From contig CANKPO010000062.1 in assembly GCA_947484535.1 (NCBI GenBank), positions 1 to 7,146 of the forward strand: a stretch of DNA of 7,146 bases. Direction: 5' to 3'. The notes below the pieces were generated by a model that saw nothing but the letters and a program-made list of their open reading frames with translations, did not search any database and was not told where the DNA came from. The stretch comes from Caulobacteraceae bacterium (lineage in GTDB: Bacteria; Pseudomonadota; Alphaproteobacteria; Caulobacterales; Caulobacteraceae). Position numbers and translations under genes: made by a program. Shown here in pieces: positions 1-6,566 of this stretch. Within the stretch, counting starts at the first letter, position 1; the number at the start of each line of letters is the position of its first letter.

Positions 1-456
1 CTGGTCATCGATTTGCGGCTCATGGGCGTGGCGCTCAAGACCATACCGAACTCCATGATCACCCGGCGACTGCTGCCCCTGGTGCTGGGCGGATTTGCCA
101 TTATGGTCATTACCGGAGTGGCGCTATTTTTCGCCAAGCCTCTGGATTATTACCATAATATCTGGTTCAGACTAAAGCTTGGCTTCCTTGTCTTGGCCGG
201 TTTGAACATTCTCTGGTTCCACCTTGTGCTCCATCGCAATCAGAACCAATGGGACGCGCTGGAGCAGCCTCCCACGGCGGTTCGACTGTCAGGATTGGCC
301 TCTATCACCCTTTGGCTGATGGTCATCATTATGGGCCGGTTCATTGCCTATAGCTGGTATGAATGCGGCAAGCCGCAGAGCGCCTTCATCAATCAGGTTC
401 AGGCCTGCGCGACCTCTAAACAGGGCGCGGTTGCCATTGAGGTGGCTTACCCATGA
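1..456 (+). CDS. Small integral membrane protein, 5'-truncated by window edge (DUF6644-like)
   Basis: The frame is open from base 1, so the real start lies upstream; the TTG at 13 and ATG at 22 are internal. The visible 151 residues hold three hydrophobic segments at about 23-44, 56-76 and 95-116, followed by a polar tail with two cysteines (C122, C136) that could form a disulfide. The segment before them (VIDLRLMG) matches the end of the first helix of the downstream protein (SLRILG near residue 52), suggesting that about 50 residues and one more helix are missing. Visible marks are H74 in WFH at the end of a helix and GRFIAY at 112-117 at the end of the last helix. The architecture recalls small membrane proteins of the DUF6644 kind, which from memory occur near c-type cytochrome and PQQ enzyme genes. 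No catalytic function can be assigned. The stop overlaps the next start by 4 bp, so the two are probably co-translated. Confidence 0.8.
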   Translation: MVIDLRLMGVALKTIPNSMITRRLLPLVLGGFAIMVITGVALFFAKPLDYYHNIWFRLKLGFLVLAGLNILWFHLVLHRNQNQWDALEQPPTAVRLSGLASITLWLMVIIMGRFIAYSWYECGKPQSAFINQVQACATSKQGAVAIEVAYP

Positions 457-1271
457 CCCTATCCGAGCTCTTTCCAGCCCTTCAGCCCTTCGTCGCCAAT
501 CTGGTCACGGTTTGGCCAGCCTATGACATCAAGGCCAATTTCGCGATCTGGCAGGTCCTGCATATTGTCTCGATCCTTACCCTAGGGGGTGCATCGGCGC
601 TGGTGAGCCTGAGGATTCTGGGCGTTGGACTGGTCGAGCGCCCTATCGAGGAAACCTATCGCGGCGTATCGCGCCTGATCGCGCTTGGCATTGTATTGAC
701 CACCCTCAGTGGCCTGCTCATTGGCATGGCCAATGCCGAGCGGCTCTATGACAGTGCCGCCTTCCTGGCCAAGGTCATCGCCTTGATCGGCGGGATCGTG
801 CTGAGCTTCAAGGTGCTTGGTCCGGTTGCCCTAAACCAAACGCGATCAGACACCCGCCTCTGGGCCGGACTGGGCCTTGGCCTGTGGGCCCTGTCGGTCT
901 TGGTCTTGGCCACAGGCGGACTGGTCACGCCCGGCCTGCTGCATGTCTTAAGCGCGGGCAGCCTGATTGTTCTGGTCGCGGTTCAGGGCCGGGCACGGTG
1001 GCTCTATGGCGCCGGATGCCTTGTCATATGGGCCGCTATGGTGGTGGCGACCCATCTGGTCTTCAAGCCTGAGGACATGGCCAGTATCGACATGGCCAAT
1101 CTGGCGCTGTCGGGCCTTTGGTTCCTCTGGGTCCTCGGCTTTGCCGTCGCGAGGGGCCGGGCCATCATCGGTGATGGTGGACCTGACCGTTTTGCACAGA
1201 CCATCGCCTATGCCCAGATCCTCGTCTGGGTCACCGCCGCCGCAGGCGGACGTTGGATCGCCTTCGCCTGA
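453..1271 (+). CDS. Polytopic inner-membrane protein, about 8 helices, internally duplicated
   Basis: A 272-residue, very hydrophobic protein. The ATG at 453 overlaps the upstream TGA (ATGA) and has GAGG 10 nt upstream, so this start and translational coupling are well supported. Likely helices are at about 30-55, 73-93, 101-123, 134-155, 160-177, 183-203, 216-234 and 249-266. By eye the chain looks like two copies of one four-helix unit: LHIVS at 36-40 recurs as LHVLS at 163-167, and R-L-W-A-G-L...L-W (135-145) recurs as R-F-A-Q-T...V-W (246-259). The C-terminal GGRWIAFA resembles GRFIAY in the upstream protein. Histidines H37, H164 and H201 lie in or near membrane segments and could bind heme or metal, as in cytochrome b or CopD-like proteins, but this is speculation. 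It converges on the quinohemoprotein gene with 15 bp between stops. The function is not recognised; I am confident it is a real gene because of its coupling and consistent membrane topology. Confidence 0.85.
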   Translation: MTLSELFPALQPFVANLVTVWPAYDIKANFAIWQVLHIVSILTLGGASALVSLRILGVGLVERPIEETYRGVSRLIALGIVLTTLSGLLIGMANAERLYDSAAFLAKVIALIGGIVLSFKVLGPVALNQTRSDTRLWAGLGLGLWALSVLVLATGGLVTPGLLHVLSAGSLIVLVAVQGRARWLYGAGCLVIWAAMVVATHLVFKPEDMASIDMANLALSGLWFLWVLGFAVARGRAIIGDGGPDRFAQTIAYAQILVWVTAAAGGRWIAFA

Positions 1272-1286
1272 GACGATTGCTGCGTC

Positions 1287-3233
1287 CTATTGGCCATCCA
1301 CCGAGAAGGCCAGCAGGACATTACGACCATTGCCCGCGATGCGAGAGGCACCGTTAAAGCCCGACATGACAAAGACCATGCCATCGGCAATGGCCGGTCC
1401 CATCCCGTCAAAGCCGCCGCCCACCTGAGCGGGCACGCCGTTCACCGTCGAGAAGGTCTGAGCCGTGCTGGAATATTCCCAGATGATCTTGCCGGTCTTG
1501 GCCTCATAGGCGCGCAACCAGCCGTCGGTCGTGCCCGAGATGATCGCGCCAGGAATGACGCTCGGCGCCGCCGACTGGGCGCGCATACAGCCCTTAAGGT
1601 CATAGGTCGTCTTCTTCAATCCGCAGGGTGCAGCGGGCGACGGCGTATACCATTTGATCTTGCCCGTCTTTGGATCGAGGGCTGAAAGGCCAGGCTTCGC
1701 CAGACCTGGGCTCTTGTCACCCGCAGCCTCGCGAAACAGTCCCGTTAGATCGGCCATGGCGACATAGAGCTGAGCCCTATCCGCCGCCATACCCCACTCG
1801 ATACCGCCCAGCTCGCCGCCGACCCCAACCTGGGTGTTCCAAATCTGCTTACCGCTATCTGGAGACAGGCCATAGGCCATGCCTGACTTCTGGCCCGCCA
1901 GAAGGATCTGCTTGCCGCCGGGCAAGGTGAACAGGATCGGGGAGGCGCCGAAATCATGATCCGGACCCAATTCGGTTGGGCAGTTGCCGGTCGCAGCGGG
2001 CCCCTTGCGGTTACAGCCCATGACGAAATTGTCACCCTCTGTGACCTGCTCTCTCCAGCGGATCTTGCCGGTCACCATATCAAAAGCGACGATCGCATCG
2101 GACCCCTCAGTATCGATGTCGGTATAGCTATCCCCTGTCGCGGCATAGACCAAGCCGCGCACTGGATCGACCGACGGTGCAGACCAGATGGCACCACCGG
2201 CGGGGCCCTTGAGGGGCATGCCAGAGGCATTGACCCGGCCATAGGCGCTCGGGGCCTCGTCAATTGTATAGGTCTTCCATTTCTGAGCGCCGGTTCGAAG
2301 ATCCAAGGCAACCAGCGAGCCGCGGAAGGTGCAGCAGGCATAGGTCTTGGACATGGACACGGCCTCCTCGTAGGAGCTTACCGGGACATAGAGGGTATCA
2401 CCCGAAGCCGTCGCCGCGCCCGTCAATGAGGCGGCCACATGGTCCTCAAGCACCGGGCTGTACCAGAGGGTCTTACCGTCTTGGGCGTCAAAGGCGCGGA
2501 CACGCTTGTCCAACTGTCCGATCAGCACCATCCAGCCGCTCGGAGAGGCGGTGTTCTTGAGCACCAGCGGCGTGTTGCGGGACTGCGCATCAGCGGCGGA
2601 CCAGAGCACGCAGCCTGTCTTGCCGTCTAAGGCATAGAAGGTGCCGTTACGGTTGGTCGCAAAAACCCAGCCGCCTAGGACCACCGGCTGGCCGCCGCCC
2701 TCCATGGCAAAGGACCATTTGACCTTCAAACGCGACACATTTTGCGCGGTCAGGCCCAGATGGGGTTGGAACCGGCTCGAGGCCCCATCAAAGCCAGACA
2801 GGGGCCAACTGGAGGCGCTGGCCTTCAAGGTCGTGCCGGCGGGACAGAGCTTGTCAATCGTGCCCGGTTTGGACGGCGCAGGCATCATCAGACTGCTGAG
2901 GCTGTCAGACTTGCCCGACTGGGCCGACTGGGCCGGCGCGGTCAGATAGCCCGCTATATCGCGCATATCGGTGTCGGACAGGCCTTGAGACATGGCCTTC
3001 ATGGCCCCGGACTTCAGGGAGACAAAAATGTCAGACGCGCTGCGCTGCGCCATTTGCTCACGGCCGGGCGCTCGCCCTTGAGCGGGCTCATGGCAGCTTT
3101 TGCAGCGCAGTTCGTAAAGGGCTTGGCCCGCAGGCAAGGGCGCGGGCACGGGAACGGCGAAGGCGCGAACCGGCAAGATCAGGGCCACTATCAAGGCCAA
3201 AGCCCGAACCACGCTTAAATCTGATCGCGACAT
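1287..3233 (-). CDS. PQQ-dependent quinohemoprotein dehydrogenase, polyvinyl-alcohol dehydrogenase (cytochrome)-like
   Basis: A 648-residue periplasmic enzyme expected to oxidise secondary or polymeric alcohols with PQQ and pass electrons to its own heme c. Residues 1-26 form a signal peptide ending AFA. The cytochrome c domain (about 35-98) has C44-K-S-C47-H48 for covalent heme and M78 or M81 as the likely axial ligand. A Ser/Ala/Pro-rich linker (99-128) leads to the beta-propeller. Seven tryptophan-docking motifs of form A-x-D-x-x-T-G-x-x-x-W lie near 201-211, 247-257, 309-319, 383-393, 455-465, 518-528 and 575-585, and a partial eighth is at the C terminus. Adjacent cysteines C300-C301 match the vicinal disulfide of PQQ enzymes; G-P-D-H-D-F at 423-428 probably carries the catalytic aspartate. 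Length and domain order fit PvaA-type enzymes (EC 1.1.2.6), but the substrate is unproven and no oxidised-PVA hydrolase gene is visible. ATG at 3233 is preferred over the in-frame TTG at 3239 because GGGGGAA lies 7 nt before it. Confidence 0.9.
   Translation of the reverse strand: MSRSDLSVVRALALIVALILPVRAFAVPVPAPLPAGQALYELRCKSCHEPAQGRAPGREQMAQRSASDIFVSLKSGAMKAMSQGLSDTDMRDIAGYLTAPAQSAQSGKSDSLSSLMMPAPSKPGTIDKLCPAGTTLKASASSWPLSGFDGASSRFQPHLGLTAQNVSRLKVKWSFAMEGGGQPVVLGGWVFATNRNGTFYALDGKTGCVLWSAADAQSRNTPLVLKNTASPSGWMVLIGQLDKRVRAFDAQDGKTLWYSPVLEDHVAASLTGAATASGDTLYVPVSSYEEAVSMSKTYACCTFRGSLVALDLRTGAQKWKTYTIDEAPSAYGRVNASGMPLKGPAGGAIWSAPSVDPVRGLVYAATGDSYTDIDTEGSDAIVAFDMVTGKIRWREQVTEGDNFVMGCNRKGPAATGNCPTELGPDHDFGASPILFTLPGGKQILLAGQKSGMAYGLSPDSGKQIWNTQVGVGGELGGIEWGMAADRAQLYVAMADLTGLFREAAGDKSPGLAKPGLSALDPKTGKIKWYTPSPAAPCGLKKTTYDLKGCMRAQSAAPSVIPGAIISGTTDGWLRAYEAKTGKIIWEYSSTAQTFSTVNGVPAQVGGGFDGMGPAIADGMVFVMSGFNGASRIAGNGRNVLLAFSVDGQ
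2907..2933 (-). repeat. Three tandem 9-bp units in the heme/PQQ linker
   Basis: In the coding frame the stretch reads GCCCAGTCG, GCCCAGTCG, GGCAAGTCT. It encodes A-Q-S, A-Q-S, G-K-S (residues 101-109) at the junction between cytochrome c domain and propeller. The first two units are identical, the third differs at three positions. It probably arose by slippage and gives a flexible linker of variable length. Confidence 0.6.
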
Positions 3234-3240
3234 ATGCAAT

Positions 3241-3258
3241 TTCCCCCGCCGCCTCCTT
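3241..3258 (-). promoter_or_regulatory. Ribosome binding region of the dehydrogenase gene
   Basis: Two purine-rich stretches precede the gene on the - strand. AAGGAGG (3258-3252) is a textbook Shine-Dalgarno but lies 18 nt before the ATG at 3233 and 12 nt before a TTG at 3239. GGGGGAA (3247-3241) lies 7 nt before the ATG and resembles the G-rich site before the receptor gene. The second spacing favours the ATG start; the first leaves a 650-residue TTG-started form possible. Confidence 0.55.
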
Positions 3259-3294
3259 GATCGGAGGTTCTGCGTCTGTGGGACAGAGTGTCAA
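3259..3294 (-). promoter_or_regulatory. Possible promoter and inverted repeat upstream of the dehydrogenase
   Basis: On the - strand TTGACAC (-35-like, from 3294) is followed after 14 nt by GCAGAACC, a poor match to the Caulobacter-type GCTANAWC -10 element. The 13-nt inverted repeat TCTGT-CCC-ACAGA (3287-3275) lies exactly between them, where a repressor or activator could bind. The region sits downstream of the receptor terminator, as expected for an independent promoter. This is based on visual matches only. Confidence 0.3.
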
Positions 3295-3340
3295 ATCTCT
3301 GACCCGATCTTTCAAGCCAATTCGTGTCTAAGTCCAAATA

Positions 3341-3374
3341 GAAAAACCCCCGGACGTGGTGAACGCCCGGGGGT
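3341..3374 (-). terminator. Intrinsic terminator of the TonB-dependent receptor gene
   Basis: On the - strand ACCCCCGG (3374-3367) can pair with CCGGGGGT (3353-3346), an 8-bp GC-rich stem. Two further C-G pairs may form inside the loop. The stem is followed directly by TTTTTC (the last stem T plus four more), giving a U-run. It begins 26 bp after the receptor stop codon. There is no T-run on the + strand side, so it works in the receptor direction only. Confidence 0.85.
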
Positions 3375-3399
3375 CTAACCTTCGGTCTAGAGGCTGGCT

Positions 3400-6171
3400 C
3401 TAGAACTTATATTGCAGCTCGATCCCGTAGGTGCGCGGTGGCACCACCGAGTAGGTCTTGGTGATACCCTCGAGCATCGGCACAAAGTTACCGTTCGCCA
3501 GCTTGTTAAGACCGGCCTGACGGTACCCTGTTGCACCGGCGTCATAACCAATTACATCGGTCAAGTTTTTGACGTAACCAATGATCTTGTAACGGCTTTC
3601 TGCTTGCGTCCAGATCAGGCGCGCATCGACCTGAGACCAAGCGGGTGCTTCATTATATTCCCGATCAAACAGGGTGCCAAATTGCTTATCGCGCCAGACA
3701 TAGCTGGCCGAAGCCACGAGCCAACCGGGCTGGAAGTCCCAGCTGTAGTTGACATTGACGGCCAGTTTTTGCTTCGCCGCGTTCGGCAATTGGCTGCCGG
3801 TCAGGTCTTGCATCCGCGAGAAGCCGCCGGTGAACCGGTCAACTGGACAGGAGGTCGTGCCGTTCACAATAACCGCGCATTGGGCCAAGGTCAGCAGAGG
3901 CTTGGCCTTAGGATGCATTGCCGTTGGATCAACGGAGTCGATGGCACTGCCCGCTTGTAGCTGCGTGTCATTATAGGAATAGTTGAACAGGACCTGCATG
4001 TTCGGGGTAGGCTTCCAGGTCGCTTCCATCTCAAAGCCCTGCGAGACGGATTCTGGCACGTTATAGAAGTCTGTCGCCGTAGTCGGTCCAGGCCCGAAGG
4101 CTGGAACCGCACCCGTCGAAATCCGGGTGATTGGGATCTGCAGATTTGTATAGTTGTAGCGGAACACAGCGAAGTTGGTCTGTAACGTGCGACCAAAATC
4201 CTTCTTCAATCCGATTTCAAAGGCGTCCACCAGCTCTTCTTCTGTGGTTGGGAAGAAGCTCAAGACCGTGAAGATACCAATGTTAAATCCACCAGCCTTA
4301 TAACCACGGCTATATTTGGCATAGGCCAAGGTATCTTGGTCTGGGGTCCATTCGATACCTGCGGTACCGGTTACGGCTTCCCATTCATAGCTCTGATTAC
4401 GCGTCGCAAAACCCGTAGCAGGGTTATAAACGGTCTTACCGGTCACACCCCGTTCCAAAACTGCGCCAGTCGCCACGACAGAACCGGTTTGGGTAATGTC
4501 GATAATCGGTGGAACCTTGTAGCCCGCTGGATAGCCTAAGAACTGCGCGGGAATGGCTGAGAAGTCACAGCCATCCACGGCGAAGCACAGGATGCGCACC
4601 GTTTCCGAGCCATATTTCTTATCGTGGGAATAGCGCAGACCCGCCGTAACCTTCCACTTATCATTCACCCGATAGTCGATCTGGCCGAAGGCCGCATAGG
4701 ACTCGGCATTGACGTCAGGTCGGTTATCAAAACGGCGATAGGTGGTCTGGGTCGGGCAGTTGCCGCCTGGGCTCGCGGCGCAGAGCGGGAACATGAACGG
4801 ACCATTATATTCCGCCTGCGTCTTGTTCTCGGTATAGACCGGCTGGGTATAGTGCTGCTTGAAGTAGTAAGCGCCGCCCACCCACTGCAACGGACTATTG
4901 CCCGTCGAGATCAAATTGACCTCGTGGCTCCAGAACGAATTGTCTTCTTGATAGTTGAAGCTTTCGTTCGGATTGATGGTGAGGGGTCCACGACCGCCCA
5001 AAAAGGCCAACTGAGAGGCCGGCAGTGTGTAGGATGTGATGGGTGCGGCTCGGGCGGTATCTGTGGTGCCGCTGAGGATATAGTGATAGTGGACGCCGCC
5101 GGTTAGATATTTGATGTCAAACTTATCGGCGTGATAGATCCACTCGCTGTGGATCGTCAGCGCGACTGGCAGGGTCACCTTATAGGCCGTGGCGCGCGCC
5201 ATCTCCCAAGGGCTGTTCTTGGCCGGGTTGCTACAGCCTGTGGGGTTCAGGTTTACGACATTGGTAACGCCTGTGATGGCCGGATTGGAGCAGCCAAAGG
5301 CATTTTCAGGCTTGGTCGCCGATGGTGGCTGATAGGCGGTTCCCCAATCATAGGGAGTCCAACCACCCGAAGCTGCGCCCGGGCCGCCTGCGCCGTTGCG
5401 CCACTGGCTTCCGATCACATTGATCCAGCCTTCAAACTTCTCAGAGAAGTTGAACTTCAGTTGAACGTCTGTGGTCCATTCGTTGCGGACATTGCCTTCG
5501 TCCGGCATACCGGGGACCTTGTTGTCGATCCAGCCCTTGCTTTGATTGAACCAAGCACCACCGATGCGGAAGCCAACCTTGTCGTTAATCGGCCCGGAAT
5601 AGGTGCCCTCCAGTTGGGTCGCGCCGTAGTTGTCGAGTCCCGCGCGCACTTCGCCTTGGAAGTCCTTGGTTGGGCGCTTGGAGATGATGTTCAGCGCGCC
5701 ACCGATCGAGTTACGGCCATAGAGCGTACCCTGAGGGCCTCGAAGGACCTCGACGCGATCGACGAACAGGGTCGATGAACCGGCGCGAACCGCGAAGGTC
5801 TCGTAGATACCATCAGAATAGTTGGCCACGGCCGCGTCGGCCGAAAGCACGTTGGTCAAACGACCCACGCCGCGCAGGGACACGCGGTCGGTGGAGCTGT
5901 TATACTGTAGACCAGGGGTGAAGTTGGTCAGATCTTGGATCGTATTGATCCCGACCAGTTCACGTTTAGCGGCGGTAAAGGCCGAAACGGCGACGGCGAC
6001 GGTCTGAAGGCTTTGCTCACGCTTTTCAGCGGTAACCACCAGCTCTTCAATATTACCGCTCCTGTCGCGGCCAGATGTCGTTTCTTGAGCAAAGGCTTGA
6101 TCAGATATGCTGATCAGCGAAATGGCCGAAACCGATAGGCAGAGCAAGCTCCGCAAACGCGTCGTCATCAT
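3400..6171 (-). CDS. TonB-dependent outer-membrane receptor
   Basis: A 923-residue outer-membrane transporter that takes up a scarce or bulky ligand using TonB/ExbBD energy. Residues 1-28 form a signal peptide ending AFA before Q29. The TonB box EELVVTA is at 42-48, so there is no N-terminal STN signalling domain and it is not a FecA-type transducer. The plug domain runs to about 167 with RGPQGTLYGRNSIGG at 144-158. The rest is a 22-strand-type barrel ending PRTYGIELQYKF, with the terminal phenylalanine needed for outer-membrane insertion. The mature protein has exactly eight cysteines, in four close pairs: 294/313, 464/472, 529/535 and 765/775. They probably lie in outer loops. GCSNPA occurs twice, around 294 and 313. 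ATG 6171 or the adjacent ATG 6168 is the likely start; an earlier in-frame ATG at 6222 would put a non-signal extension in front and is rejected. The ligand is unknown. The dehydrogenase lies downstream on the same strand beyond a terminator. Confidence 0.93.
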   Translation of the reverse strand: MMTTRLRSLLCLSVSAISLISISDQAFAQETTSGRDRSGNIEELVVTAEKREQSLQTVAVAVSAFTAAKRELVGINTIQDLTNFTPGLQYNSSTDRVSLRGVGRLTNVLSADAAVANYSDGIYETFAVRAGSSTLFVDRVEVLRGPQGTLYGRNSIGGALNIISKRPTKDFQGEVRAGLDNYGATQLEGTYSGPINDKVGFRIGGAWFNQSKGWIDNKVPGMPDEGNVRNEWTTDVQLKFNFSEKFEGWINVIGSQWRNGAGGPGAASGGWTPYDWGTAYQPPSATKPENAFGCSNPAITGVTNVVNLNPTGCSNPAKNSPWEMARATAYKVTLPVALTIHSEWIYHADKFDIKYLTGGVHYHYILSGTTDTARAAPITSYTLPASQLAFLGGRGPLTINPNESFNYQEDNSFWSHEVNLISTGNSPLQWVGGAYYFKQHYTQPVYTENKTQAEYNGPFMFPLCAASPGGNCPTQTTYRRFDNRPDVNAESYAAFGQIDYRVNDKWKVTAGLRYSHDKKYGSETVRILCFAVDGCDFSAIPAQFLGYPAGYKVPPIIDITQTGSVVATGAVLERGVTGKTVYNPATGFATRNQSYEWEAVTGTAGIEWTPDQDTLAYAKYSRGYKAGGFNIGIFTVLSFFPTTEEELVDAFEIGLKKDFGRTLQTNFAVFRYNYTNLQIPITRISTGAVPAFGPGPTTATDFYNVPESVSQGFEMEATWKPTPNMQVLFNYSYNDTQLQAGSAIDSVDPTAMHPKAKPLLTLAQCAVIVNGTTSCPVDRFTGGFSRMQDLTGSQLPNAAKQKLAVNVNYSWDFQPGWLVASASYVWRDKQFGTLFDREYNEAPAWSQVDARLIWTQAESRYKIIGYVKNLTDVIGYDAGATGYRQAGLNKLANGNFVPMLEGITKTYSVVPPRTYGIELQYKF

Positions 6172-6174
6172 AAT

Positions 6175-6189
6175 GTTCCCCCCTGGAAC
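6175..6189 (-). promoter_or_regulatory. Ribosome site of the receptor gene inside a short hairpin
   Basis: The leader reads GTTCC-AGGGG-GGAAC on the - strand, a perfect 5-bp inverted repeat with a 5-nt loop. The G-rich Shine-Dalgarno (AGGGGGGAA, 6184-6176) is partly in the loop and partly in the right arm, with ATGs 4 and 7 nt further on. Folding would partly hide the ribosome site. The repeat is directly visible; the regulatory role is inference. Confidence 0.45.
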
Positions 6190-6276
6190 CGACACCAACG
6201 CGGTGCCGTTACACCCATTCATCCGCTTGAAAGGTCAGGCCAAGACGCCCAGCGCGCTCCATTACGGATTTGTTAG

Positions 6277-6309
6277 AATATAGCCTCTGCTCCTGACGCC
6301 GCGTGTCAA
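6277..6309 (-). promoter_or_regulatory. Possible receptor promoter elements and operator-like repeat
   Basis: On the - strand GCTATATT (6284-6277) is a 7-of-8 match to the Caulobacter-type -10 GCTANAWC. TTGACA (6309-6304) is a perfect -35 hexamer, but it lies 21 nt from TATATT, too far for an ordinary promoter. An imperfect inverted repeat, TGACGC-CGC-GTGTCA (6294-6308 on +), overlaps the -35-like hexamer. A regulator that compensates for the long spacing, or a different -35, would be needed. The predicted 5' leader would be about 95-100 nt. Confidence 0.3.
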
Positions 6310-6566
6310 TGAACCGCAGATAACGTTTCTGTGATGGTGCGAGGCAGCAATTGTGAGAATGGAGATTGGGAAGGATCGCAACAGCTTGATAGCTAAGGAA
6401 TCGCCTCTGCTGCGTCGCACAAATTCTCTGATTGATAATTTTGTCGAAACGACCTTGGCATCTGGCTCTCGTCCAGAGGCGTAAGACCCCGCACTTAAGC
6501 GCTCGTTAAACCAAATCATCGCAGGAGTTGGAGCGAGCCTTGAGCTCGATCTGATAGAGCGTCGTG

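Larger units (their letters stand above)
6172..6566. other. Divergent intergenic region between receptor and TPR gene
   Basis: A 395-bp stretch with no credible gene. It is visibly more A+T-rich than its flanks around 6420-6445. It contains the receptor leader, the elements described at 6175-6189 and 6277-6309, and must also hold the promoter of the divergent TPR gene, for which I found no convincing -35/-10 pair. The 85-codon frame at 6262-6519 on the - strand has no family features and lies across the promoter area. Confidence 0.6.

Noticed and set aside
967..1428. 153-codon open frame on the + strand crossing the convergent stops
   Set aside because: Out-of-frame shadow of the membrane protein, rich in Ser/Pro/Arg, with no start signal.
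2742..3218. 158-codon open frame on the + strand opposite the dehydrogenase start
   Set aside because: Arg/Gly/Ala-rich translation typical of an antisense shadow; the - strand protein has an unmistakable signal peptide and heme motif here.
5131..5778. 215-codon open frame on the + strand inside the receptor gene
   Set aside because: Antisense shadow of a clear receptor coding region; its translation has no family-like features.
6196..6222. Longer receptor start at ATG 6222
   Set aside because: It would place about 17 non-signal residues before the signal peptide and translate through the G-rich ribosome site.
6282..6411. GCCTCTGCT occurs twice (6282-6290 and 6403-6411)
   Set aside because: Only 9 bp, with no shared context beyond it; a chance match is likely.
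6454..6475. Possible sigma-54 promoter (TTGGCATCTGGCTCT)
   Set aside because: The required GC at the -12 position is absent with the correct spacing.
6262..6519. 85-codon open frame on the - strand in the intergenic region
   Set aside because: No recognisable family, no convincing ribosome site, and it lies across the probable promoter region of the receptor.
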